A DNA stretch of 64,000 bases, taken from positions 744,001-808,000 of the forward strand of contig AP026123.1 of the NCBI GenBank assembly GCA_030295235.1, in the 5' to 3' direction. The stretch is from Fistulifera solaris. Lineage: Eukaryota > Bacillariophyta > Bacillariophyceae > Naviculales > Stauroneidaceae. Positions within the stretch are counted from its first letter, which is position 1; every line of letters begins with the position of its first letter. The translations under genes and the position numbers were made by a program. This document shows, one piece after another, positions 1 to 11,200 of this stretch. The notes below the pieces were generated by a model. That model saw only the letters and a list, made by a program, of their open reading frames with translations, was not told where the DNA came from and searched no databases.

Positions 1-850
1 GACGTGAAAATAAAAGAAACTTTTAGCAAGTAGTTCAGAATCATCATTGTTGCGACTTTCACTACCCGTAATTATAATTATATTCGCAGTTGAATGACAA
101 TGGACGGATGCGAGAGACGCGAAACGCAAAACGGAACCCTTTGTTGTTCGGTTCATGACTACTGTACAATCCAATCTTGGCTGGCGTAAACCAACACTCC
201 GTTTCATAGTGGAAAATCAAGGTGTCGGTCCTCGGATTTTCGACGTGAAAATAAAAGAAACTTTTAGCAAGTAGTTCAGAATCATCATTGTTGCGACTTT
301 AACTACCCGTAATTATAATTATATTCGCAGTTGAATGACAATGGACGGATGCGAGAGACGCGAAACGCAAAACGGAATCCTTTGTTGTTCGGTTCATGAC
401 TACTGTACAATCCAGTCTTGGCTGGCGTAAACCAACACTCCGTTTCATAGTGGAAAAATCAAGGTGTCGGTCCTCGGATTTTCGACGTGAAAATAAAAGA
501 AACTTTTAGCAAGTAGTTCAGAATCATCATTGTTGCGACTTTAACTACCCGTAATTATAATTATATTCGCAGTTGAATGACAATGGACGGATGCGAGAGA
601 TGCGAAACGCAAAACGGAACCCTTTGTTGTTCGGGTTCATGACTACTGTACAATCCAGTCTTGGCTGGCGTAAACCAACACTCCGTTTCATAGTGGAAAA
701 TCAAGGTGTCGGTCCTCGGATTTTCGACGTGAAAATAAAAGAATCTTTTAGCAAGTAGTTCAGAATCATCATTGTTGCGACTTTGACTACCCGTAATTAT
801 AATTATATTCGCAGTTGAATGACAATGGACGGATGCGAGAGAGCGCGAAA
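1..850. repeat. Tandem repeat, unit about 241 bp, about 3.5 copies
   Basis: A unit beginning GACGTGAAAATAAAAGAAAC recurs at 1, 242, 484 and 726. Copies differ by scattered substitutions and single-base indels. The last copy breaks down near 850. The left edge is cut by the window, so the array may extend further. Short reading frames inside it are not conserved between copies, and I see no coding function. Confidence 0.93.
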
Positions 851-1593
851 ACGCAATACGGATCCCTTTTCTCGGCCCTTGAGGCAGAGACTTCTCTTGG
901 ACAACAATCATCTAACCTCCTGGTTAGTCAATCACCGCGCGAATATCTTAAGATACCACACAATATGGAAAGAGAAAAACGATCGACTCCAGTTACAACT
1001 CAACTTCACACTCCCAGAACCCAACTTACCAGCATCGGAATTCACAACACAACGACACCAACGATTCAATTCGGACCAAGAACCATCAAACAACACACAA
1101 GTCACCACATCTTTACCAGAATCGGCGCTCAACGCGAACCCAAACTAATCATTAAGCCGACGGACCAGGCCGCAACTTTTATTCTGAATCAGATGGCAGC
1201 CCCCCTGCTCATTGTCTCGGCGATGTCTTGGCAATCTGAGTTCTAGACTTAGTCTAGAGACGGATTGTGTCACGGTTCTGTCATAGGGATAGGAAATAAG
1301 CACGCTAAACTCTCAATTTTTATTTTTATTTGTTGTTCGGTTCATGACTACACTGTACAATCCAGTCTTGGCTGGCGTAAATTGACACTACGTTTTATAG
1401 TGGTGCGTTTTATCTTCGCTCTTTTTCAACGTATGGATTTCAAACCGATTGCAAGTTGCAAGCAACGTCTCCTAGTGTGGACAGGCTATGTTAGTTCAGT
1501 TTATGTTGACATTGCATGGTGAGAGTAGATGATGATTTCGGTGCAACACTCATAATCGAGTGCAGCTTGTAGCAGGAAAGAACAACACGCACG
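851..1593. other. No confident gene; degenerate repeat-derived sequence
   Basis: After the tandem array come about 400 bp of AC-rich sequence with two overlapping open frames (about 109 and 143 codons) that match nothing I recognise. At 1331-1403 there is a diverged partial copy of the 241-bp unit (TGTTGTTCGGTTCATGACTA onward). The segment near 1285-1325 resembles sequence near 55575-55605, both containing TAGGGATAGGA, so pieces of this region are dispersed repeats. Confidence 0.5.
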
Positions 1594-2260
1594 ATGATCG
1601 TTTCGCTTACTAAAATCGTTGCAGCAACCCTCACAATTCTTGTAACGACGCTAGACGATTGTGTGTGGTTAGCACCTTTGTCGCGAAACGAGAGACCGCA
1701 TTCTGTCATGGAAGTCTGTTTGTTGTATCATTGACAAGCATGGCCATTGTCGTCACTGGAGCAACTTGCTTGTTTTCGAGTCGCCTGCCCTTTTCGGAAA
1801 TCGTTTTGCAGGGGACCGGAGCGCTCCTCTGCTGGTTGCTGGCAGGATACCTTCTCTATCGTTCTCTGCAAAAACAAACAAGACGACAACAACAACAGCA
1901 ATCATTTGACCCAAATGAAGCAATGCCTCTTGTTACGCCGCCCAGCAGTCAAATTGGTGCCATTGATGATGACGTAACACAACCATGGATGGTTGTTACA
2001 ATGACGTTTGTTGGAAGTCTCGACGAAATTATGTATTTTCCCGGACTTTTACTGGGACATTTATTCACGGCATGGGAGTTGTGTCTGGGTGCTTTTTTGG
2101 CGGGATGTATCATGCTCCTTGTGGTGTTGACTTGTCTACGACAAAGTCAACCATTAATGAACTTTTGGATCGTATTCCATTGTACGTTGTTGTAGCCGTC
2201 TTTGCGGTCGTTATGACAGTGCAATTGATTCAAGAATGGGGGTCTGAAATGGGGCATTAG
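1594..2260 (+). CDS. Small multi-pass membrane protein, LysE/CadD-like exporter fold suspected (frame broken twice)
   Basis: About 221 residues when read through two one-base breaks. The start is ATG 1594 (MIVSLTKIVAATLTILV), giving a first hydrophobic helix ending TTLDDCVWLAP. The frame shifts at the TTT run 1677-1679 and again at TTTT 2163-2166; each needs one more T. Around six membrane helices can be counted, split by a Gln-rich hydrophilic loop near residues 90-120. Each half carries a related acidic motif: TTLDDCVWLAP early and GSLDEIMYFPG later. An internal repeat of short helical halves with acidic residues is typical of small cation and amino-acid exporters such as the LysE and cadmium-resistance families, but I do not recognise the exact family. 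The end is GSEMGH. Either the sequence has two errors or this is a pseudogene. Confidence 0.5.
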
Positions 2261-2935
2261 CGATCTATTGCTGACAAGAGAGACGAAAACAAACTAAAGT
2301 GCTTCTTTGTGAGAGAAGACTTGAAGGAGCCAAAAGACATCAAGATGTATTCGCCCTTCGTTTGAGCGACACGGAAGGGTTTTTATAATTGGATGCTGCA
2401 TTGGTTGCATACTTGTTAAGAGTCGGTGTAAGGCGTTTTCCTTATCTATATCTTTCAGCCTGTCTCGAGATATTCCTCTTGACTGGCACGACGACTCCCC
2501 GGTTTCATGCTGCGGGCCACCGGGCCTTTCAAATCTATTGTGACGTCGGCTTTTCTTGTAAATTGATGAAGTACAGCTAAAAGTCATTCAATCATTAAGT
2601 CTTAAAGTTAAAAGTCATTCAATCATTTAGTCTTGAAGCTGGTGCTTTAAAGCCTCTGTAATAAAATAATGTTCGAATCGTGATGGAATGCTTCTCAACC
2701 TCAACCCCGTTGAACAAGGAAGGCAACAAGCAACGACCTAATGTGAAACTAGCGGTAGTTACCCAAGTGTAGTCGCCACGTCTAGGATTTGCAGTCATGA
2801 GTCATTCGTCAATATGTTTTGGGACAGACTGCTTCCTCACCTGCTTTTTAGGAGCTTGACATGCTAGATTTTAATTATTGAAGTGATATTACTAGTTTCA
2901 GTTTCATTTGCAAATCACCGTTTCTCATACAGCAT
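2261..2935. other. Intergenic; nothing recognised
   Basis: Unique-looking sequence with a short direct duplication near 2580-2635 (AAGTCATTCAATCATT twice, about 30 bp apart). No conserved frame is visible on either strand. Confidence 0.5.
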
Positions 2936-3850
2936 TTCTGTATGACCAGAACACCGGCTCCAGAATATCTGGTTGACCGAAAAAGGGATTCCAGAATTTC
3001 CACACAATCTCGGATTGACCCAAACAAACCGATTCCAGAATTTCTGGTACCACAGAATCTCTGATTGACCCAAAAACACCGATTCCAGAATTTCTGGAAC
3101 GACCAACCTAAACCAACGATCCAGAATTCTGCAACGTCCACAGAATCTCTGGTTGACCCAAAACACTGATTCCAGGTTTTCTGGAATTTCCACACAATCT
3201 CGGTTTGACCCAAAAACACCTATTCCAGAATTTCTGGAACGTCCACAGAAACTCGGATTGACCCAAAACACTGATTCCAGAATTTCTGGAATTTCCACAC
3301 AATCTCGGACTAACCCAAAACACCGATTCCAGATTTTCTGGAACGACCACAGAAACTCGGATTGACCCAAAACAACGATTCGAGATTACCTGGTATCTGT
3401 AACTACCATCGAACCTCTGCTTGACTCAGAACAGCATTTCCAGATTTGCTGGAACGGCCACGGAATCTGTAGTTCAACGAAAACAGCGATTCCAGATTTT
3501 CTTGAACATCCACAAAATCTCTTATTGACTCGACACACCGATTCCAGAATTTCTGGAACATCCACAGACTCTCTGATTGACCCAAAGCAGTGATTCCAGA
3601 TATTCTGGAACGACCAAAAAATCTCGGTTTGACTCAAAACAGCGATTCCAGAATTTCTGGAACGGCCATCGAATCTCTGATTGACTCACAACAGCAATTC
3701 CAGATTTTCTGGAATGACCCCCGAATCACTGTATGAGCCAAAACACCGATTCCTGATTTTCTGGAACGACCACAGAATTTCTGTATGTCTCAAAACACCG
3801 GCTTTAGACGGCTGGAACGTCCAGAGAATTTCTGTATGACCAATAAAGAC
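2936..3850. repeat. Palindrome satellite array A (TTCCAGAA-T-TTCTGGAA)
   Basis: About 16 degenerate units of roughly 50-60 bp, each centred on a near-perfect 17-bp palindrome TTCCAGAATTTCTGGAA followed by a linker like CGACCACAGAATCTCGGATT. The palindrome core is better conserved than the linkers. Both arms contain TTCnnGAA, the two-pentamer form of a heat-shock element. Open frames across the array on both strands arise from the repeat and are not genes. Related arrays lie at 33950-35545 and 49890-51045. Confidence 0.92.
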
Positions 3851-4007
3851 ACCGTTTTTATTTACTATAGAGTCGAGTGTACTACGGACCATCAACTTTC
3901 CCAAGACTTCTTCGTTTCAGTTATGAATTGGAAATTTTCTCATTGCATTTTTTATAAAATGATTCTGCGTCATTGAAAAGCAATGTCATTTGCTATGTCT
4001 TACGACA

Positions 4008-5210
4008 ATGATGGTGATTGAACGAGCTATAACGAAACTTCTTTTTTCTCATCTTGTGTCCGGCTGTAACGGCATGGGTGCCACGAAACGCCCCGACACG
4101 GGAGAAAGCGTGTACTTCACTTCCGTCGTCTTGGTTGGAGACGAACGATTTTCTTGGCACCGATGATATTTATACACCAGTCTTTAATTTCTCCCAACCC
4201 GAGGCCCTTGAAATGATGGGTCGTCTCGATGATGCGATCATGGGTGGCATCAGTACGAGCAGTCTGGCATTTTCCTCCGACGGCTTTACCCGATGGGGCG
4301 GGGTGTGCCGCATCGATGGTGGAGGCTTCTGTGGCTTTCGTTCGAACGCCTTTCGTCAACCTCTTCACGTGGCCGATGCCGACGGATTTTATCTCATTGG
4401 TCGTCTCGCGAGTGATCTGGAACCCGAACGACGAGTGTGGAAATTCAGTACCCGCACCAAACCGGATCGTGGGGAAGTCGTTTATCAGGCACCATTTACG
4501 TTTCCCAAAAATCAGACGGCGTGGCATCTTGTGAATATACCGTTTGACGACTTCCGTTTAGTGCGCGGTCCTCGCATCGTGACGGATGGTCCTCCTCTGA
4601 ACACGACCGGAGGTATCTATCAAGTTGGAATGACCATGAGTAAGTTCGTTTTCGGAGCCAATACCACCGAACTGACCGATTTTCGGGATGGATTCTTTGA
4701 GGTGCAACTCAAAGAAATTGGCTTATACAAGCGGCAACAACAGTCATCTAGTAAGGAGCTGATAGTAGAATCGCCACAAATGCTTTCCGAGTCAGAGTTC
4801 AAGAAGCAACAACCGCTGATATTGAAAATTATTATTCCAGTCTTTCGTTTGCTGTTCTCCGAGTCCAGGTAAGGCCTTTATCATTTGAAACGGTTTGTGC
4901 GATACTTTAATTGTGCTTACTGATATTCGTTATTTGCAAAAGTCGACGTCGTAAATCGGCCATGAAATTATTGAGGGAGCGTCGAGGACTTTCTAGAGGT
5001 CGGGCCATTTTGTTTGGGTTACGCAATCGAGCCAAGAGCGTGGGTCTTGTCAGATCTTTAATCACAACAATGTCTATAGTGGCGGCAGATTCTCTGAGAA
5101 GTACCCTGATAGTAGCTATTCGTCTTGTTGTGCAATATCCACTCTCTTTGCTAAGGAAGGGAATGCGTGTTCTCCGTCGCGGAAGACGAAATCCAACCAC
5201 GAGCTCGTAA
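4008..5210 (+). CDS. CIA30-domain protein, plastid or secretory-pathway targeted
   Basis: Two exons, 4008-4868 and 4943-5210, joined by a 74-bp GT-AG intron (phase 2). The body near residues 60-240 is a CIA30 domain (NDUFAF1/HCF173 family, PF08547): it has MGRLDDAIMGGISTSS, a Trp-Gly pair, and the FR/FDDF strands followed by the IGLYK end. Family members are assembly factors, either for mitochondrial complex I or, in plastids, for photosystem II. The reading frame has no ATG unless the T6 run 4042-4047 is shortened by one; then ATG 4008 or 4011 gives a clean signal peptide ending AVTA before WVP, like a diatom plastid bipartite leader. That favours the plastid type. Exon 2 encodes a basic tail with a short hydrophobic stretch and many Arg. 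The targeting is inferred. Confidence 0.8.
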
Positions 5211-5276
5211 ACACGGTTGTGCTATAAAACTTTGAAGTTAGCGTTTATAAGAGATCATTGTTGTGGCTAATTCAAA

Positions 5277-8200
5277 TTACGGTGCTTTCTTTGAATTCCC
5301 CTTGTGTGGTGTAGATGATGAGGGGTTGATTCCGTTGTAATTAAAGGGATTCATTCCGAACGCTTGGGGGTTGAATACAGCTCCTCCCGTGTACGTCGGT
5401 AAATTAGGAGGAAATTGTGGGTTACCATTCAATCCGCCGTGGTTGTAGTTCACGCCATAACTTCCCTGGTTAAAAACATTAAAACCATACGGATTGCTGT
5501 ACGGGCCGAAGTTGAGCAATCTATTGTTGTCCTGTGTTTGGGTATTGTGAACGTTCTGTACACCACCACTAAATCCTTGTGACTGATTCCCGATCATTGG
5601 TTGGCTCGTCACGGGTGCCAGCGGGTTTGAACTGTTGCTAAAGTGCGCTCGAGAAGTTACGGTGGAGTTATGCGATTGTCCCGCCTTCAAGTTATTAGAT
5701 GTCTGAGTCATGCTTGTATTTTGTTTGATTGTATCGGGCTGCGGTAAGCTCGCGGATACAGGGTGAGTAGAAGTACCGGAATTCGATGCCTGTCCATTGA
5801 TTGCCGTCAACAACAAATCTAAACCATTTGAAGTGGGTTGTTCTTTACTGGTCTGATCAGCGTATCCCTCTGCTCCGACGTTTCCCGTAACTTCCTTCGA
5901 AGTCTTTGCTTTACGATTAAACGGCCTAATGCGCGACAAATTATCGAGGTTGAACCATTCGCTGACCTGTGGATTTATCCGAGGAAAATGAAAAAGAACA
6001 CGTTTGCCCTTCTCGGTGTGTTCAATTTGCTCTACGACGGCCACGTTCCAACGCAGTGCTCCCTCGCGATGAACATCATAGACATCTGAAAACAATCCAG
6101 TTAGGAAAGCGATAAATATTCCTAGCAACACTTTCAGTATATAATCGAGTTACTTACCACCTTCTTCCATTGTCTCCACGTCCACTTTGGTGGGACATCT
6201 AGCAGTCTTTAGACTAAAAACGTTGTTGGGCTGCTGGTTGTTCCTCGGCTTGTATGGTTTTATTTTGTTGGTATCGAAATTACACCATTCGCTAACCTGT
6301 GGATTGGTTCGAGGAAAGAAAAACAAAACGCGCTTCCTGTCTTCGGTAAATTCAATCTCTTTCACTACACCAATGCTATACCGCATCAGACTTTCACGGA
6401 AAACATCAAAAACATCTGCCAACAACATTTAAATTAAGATGACAATTTGATACAATCGTAGCACGGTCGACCTCTATTCAAAATACTTACCGCCTTCTTC
6501 AATAGTCTCCGTATCTACAGTAGCAGGGCACCTAGCTGTCTTCAAACTGAAAGCGCCATTTTCTTTGATGCTTCTCGGTTTGTAGGGCTTAATTTTCTTC
6601 GTATCGAAATCACACCATTCGCTAACCTGTGGATTCGTCCGAGGGAAGAGAAACAGAACGCGCTTCCTGTTCTCAGTGAAATCAATTTCTTTCACCACTC
6701 CAATGCTAGATCGCATCATACTAGCGCGGTAAACATTGAAAACGTCTGCAAACGGTCAAAAGTAAGTCGGTCCATCTTAGAATCCGCAAAAATTGACGAA
6801 TCTTGCAATACTCACCGCCTTCTTCGATAGTCTCAGCATCTACAGTGACAGGACACCTTGCAGTCTTTATACTGAACGCACCGTTGTCCTTGCTGGCCCG
6901 CGGTTTGTAAGGTTTAATTTTATTCGTATCGAAGTCGCACCATTCGCTTATTTGTGGATTCGCCCTTGGAAAGTGAAATAATATGCGCCTCATGTCCCCA
7001 GTAAACTCTATTCGCTCTACCACACCCATGCTAGCCCGCTTGACACTCTCACGGTAAACATCGAAAACATCTTGAAACAACAAGTTAGTCAAGCATTTTC
7101 CGATTCTTTAGTCTCTGGAAGTATTCGTTACTTACCACCCTCTTCGATTGTCTCTTCATCCACAGTTTCGGGGCACCTTGCAGTCTTTAAATTGAAAGCG
7201 TTGCTCGGTTGCTTGTTAGCTCTAGATTGATAAGGTCTGATTCTCTTCAGGTCAAAGTCATACCATTCGGTGACCTGGGGATTCGCCCTAGGGAACCGAA
7301 ACAAAACGCGTCTTTTGTCGTCCTTTACTTCAGTTTTCACAACTACACCCGTGCTAGTCCGCCTGATAGCATCCCGGTATACAGCAAAGACATCTTTATA
7401 GGAAATGAGTGCTAGTTCCGAAAATCAGACAGGAAAAAGCACATGATTAAGTCACTTACCGCCGACTTCCATGCTTTCATAATCCACAACAGCGGGGCAT
7501 CTAGATTTCTTTAAACTGAAACCGTCAATAGAATCTTTGCTCTTTCGCGGTCGATGAGTTCTGATTCTTTGATTGTCGAAATCGTACCACTCACTAACAT
7601 TAATCCTCGGAAAATGAAATAAAATGCGCTTCTGTTCTCCATCGATCTCTAACCGTTCTACCACACCAACACTGGCACGCGCATCACCCTCGCGATAAAC
7701 GTCAAAAGAAACTTCAACGTAAAAGAGAAGAAGGTAAGCCAACATTTCGTACCAAGAAGCAATAATTTTAAGTTACATACCACCAACCTTGATGTCCTCT
7801 AGACCGACCACAGAGGTGACAATCGCTTTTGCTGCCCGATTTGTGGATCGTGATCGTCGCTTTGAGTCTGCAGAATAGTATGCTTTGCTTTCTTGGGTAC
7901 ATGTGTGTGTAGCCGAGCTATTCTTTCAGAACCAAAATCAATCCACTCGTCGAATTTTCTTGATAGCTTAGGAAAATGAAATTGAATGCGTTTGATTTTA
8001 CCCGAAAAATCGACTTTCGTTACAACACCGACTTCGTATTTCTCTTTGTCATGTCGACAAACGTCGAACCGAGCTGAAAAACACATTATTAGTCTGCCTA
8101 AGTAAAAATAAAATTGAAAAGTGAACGTACCTCCAACAATGAAGCTTCTTTCGTCAAGAGGTGATGCACTATTGTCTCGTTTTCGTTTCTTTATCGGAGA

Positions 8201-11200
8201 TCCCTCGACTTTACCATTCGCATCGACCAGTGAGTCGTTAGCATCCCATTCATCTTCAGGAGCATCACAAGAGTTCGCAAGAGGATTCCAGATGTTATCT
8301 TTGCAGTAAAATTTTTCAGGCAGTAAGTCCACATCCACATGCCAAGGAATTTTCCGCCATTTCATGCAATCGGCACTCTCGCACTGTACCCACGTTGAAA
8401 CAGCTTGAGCTGGACGTCCTCTATCTACAGACGAAAGAAGACCACCTACAGAATTTCTCGCTGCTACCTTTTCTTCGGCATCGAGCATATTCAGTACATA
8501 ATGAATATTTGCCTCGTCACCTGTGACAAGAAAATCTAATATAGGCGACCCAAATGGTTGCATGCAGTTGTCAAGCTTCGACAGCTCTTCGGTTTCTCCG
8601 GTGAAAGCCTGTCGAATTTCTTCTGGCCACGGACTACCCCTTTGGAATGGATCCTGAAACCATTCGATGAGACGCGGCCGTACTTTTGACTCGTAAAGGG
8701 TCTTTTTCTCAGGTTTACGGCGGCGTTGCGCGATGGAGCTGCTCCAACATCCGTCAATCGAAGGGAGCATAACACAGCCCAAAAGATCCGGAAGGCCTTG
8801 CTTTTGACCGATACCTCCGTTGTACCATTGCAAAAGTTGAGACAAAACGTAATCGCCTTCGTACCGCACTGTTACACTAGCAACAATGTCATCGGGTCGA
8901 CATATCATAGAAGGGTTCTTGTCTTCAACGCTCCTCTCACATATATTATCGTTCTTCTCATATGTGATTCTTAAAGCATCGACAACTTCATCAATAACAG
9001 ATAACGGTACGCTATTTCCGATCTCCCTTGCGTAAACGTCTACAGGACTTGACTCGAGTGGTCGGTACGCTTTCATGGAAAAGAAATTGCTTGTGTGAGC
9101 GTAGAGAAGGAGCGTATCCGCAGCAGCCTGCAAGGAAAATCTTTGATCGTAATGCAACAACCATAATGAGCTCGCAGAGCCTTCGCACTTTCTTCTAGGT
9201 GCTCCTTCCTCATCGTTCTTGCCTGATTCCTTGACAATAAACATATTGTTACTCCTCAATTCAGAATCAATATCAACACGTGCACCGATAGATTCCTCTG
9301 TCACGACGGAGGGTAAGACCATTTGGCTGTCTCCGACAATAGCATTGCAACCGGAAACGACGGCAGCTTTGATTCCGTTCCTTTCCTTTGGAGGTAAACC
9401 ATTGTCCTTCCCTTTCCTTGAGATCTGATCGCTTGACACACCACTTTCATTCTCGACCTCAAAACGTTTATTCTCACTGAGAACGTTATTGAATGGAGGG
9501 CCATTATCGTCGCCGCTCTCATCAGACAGATCCGTATGGTCTACGGGCAACGCGACCGCATTTTCGCCTCTATCCGCAGCGCCTTTCGTCGTCGACCTTG
9601 AGCGACGAAACTCTCTCGCCATATCCTTCAGTTCATCCAGTATAATTTCCCGCATATCCAGTAAAGCATTTTTTAGCTGAAGTCTGCCTTCGATGCCTTT
9701 TGAAGAGGACGAGCCAGAAGCTGTCGTGTCTATTGACGGATCCCTGAAGTCCGCAAGAAACGCATACTTCTCGTTTCTTAACTGATCTAGTCTTTCGATC
9801 AATGACGGTCTGGAGGATTGGGCTTCCCTTACAGAGCGTAGCAACGTCTGAACAACCCCCATTTCGCTACTCCACATCCAACTCACAACGGCTTCATCCG
9901 ACAATAGAGCAATGGGAGCGTGAATAATCTGGCGCAGAGTCTGCAAACCTGGAGTCGATTTGACTTCCGCTGAAGCCTCTAATATACCCTCGCGATGACG
10001 ATCCAGTACACGCCCAACTCTATTGAGGCTTTGCGTTAATTGCTGAATGCGCTGCTCCATTGCTGAAACACCTTCAGCGTCGGCATCTTCAAAAGAAATC
10101 TTTGAAGAAAACAACACGTCTTGAATATCGGGGCCACCGGAACGTTTCTTCGTTCCTTTGTCTCTCTGTTGACTTGACTGGCCCTTGGACTTGCCGGTTG
10201 CTTCAGCACCATCTCGTTTCCGCAGGTCCTCACTCAAAAGCCAAGCTTTCTTCTTTTCTTCAAACTCCGTTTGCGCACGCTTCTTCCAAATATCTTTCTT
10301 TTCGTCACTCATCTTCTGCCACAAATTTGAAGCCAACTTTTTTACGGCGCTTTTAAGCTCCAAACCACTCAATGATTGGCACATGGGATCCTTTCTTAAA
10401 AGAGAAAGCAGATAGGTGTTTTCAACTCTCGAGTAACAAAAAAAAGCAGGCTCACGTCCGGGAGGTTTCGACGTCTGCGAAACAGCTAAAACCGGGTCCT
10501 TCTCTTGACGAGCAGATGATAGATGATCACAAATCAGCGAAATTGGCAGCGCTCTTCTTTCATACTCGATATACCGTAGAGTGTCTGCAACGTACGTTTT
10601 TAGCCACACTGGAACCAAATCCAACGAATCCATCAGCGAGCTCTTGCCCCCAATGGAAAATTCTTCACGACGATTGACACTTATTGCACCAAAGGCAGCC
10701 GTACTAAAACCATGATTTCGCAAGACTCGTTCATCGTCATCTGACATGACTTGCTTAGTAGACCCCTTTACCAGATTAGAAAACCTTGTTGCAATAGGTG
10801 CATTTCTGTTCAAAACTTGCTGATAGCAATCGGCGGTCGCGAAATGCAGAAACGACCCGCGACATTTTCCGTAGCCACACAAGCACACAGCGGATTTATA
10901 TTCATTCAAAGATTCGGTTACTGCGTGGTAGTCAAAGGTCAACTCTTCGCCCATTTCAAGTTCACGAAGCGTGGTCATCGCCAAACACAATTCACCATTT
11001 TTAGCTGCTACTCGCACCTCGCAAGTCGGGTCGCAACTGTGCGAAAGAGAAGAACCGTAGCCAGCCTTTCGGGACGCATCAACAAACAGTAGACCATAAC
11101 CACGAGGATCAATCTGAGGCCGCTCTAAGGCCATGTTGTAAAAGTCTGGTAAAGCAGGCTTGAGATTTTTCCGATCTTGCGTCATCGATATTGCATCCAT

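Noticed and set aside
7799-8073. SET gene ending with TAG at 7799 in exon 5
   Set aside because: The other frame at the exon's end (GLEDIKVGG and a GTATGT donor) matches the ends of the following modules; a missing base explains the TAG.
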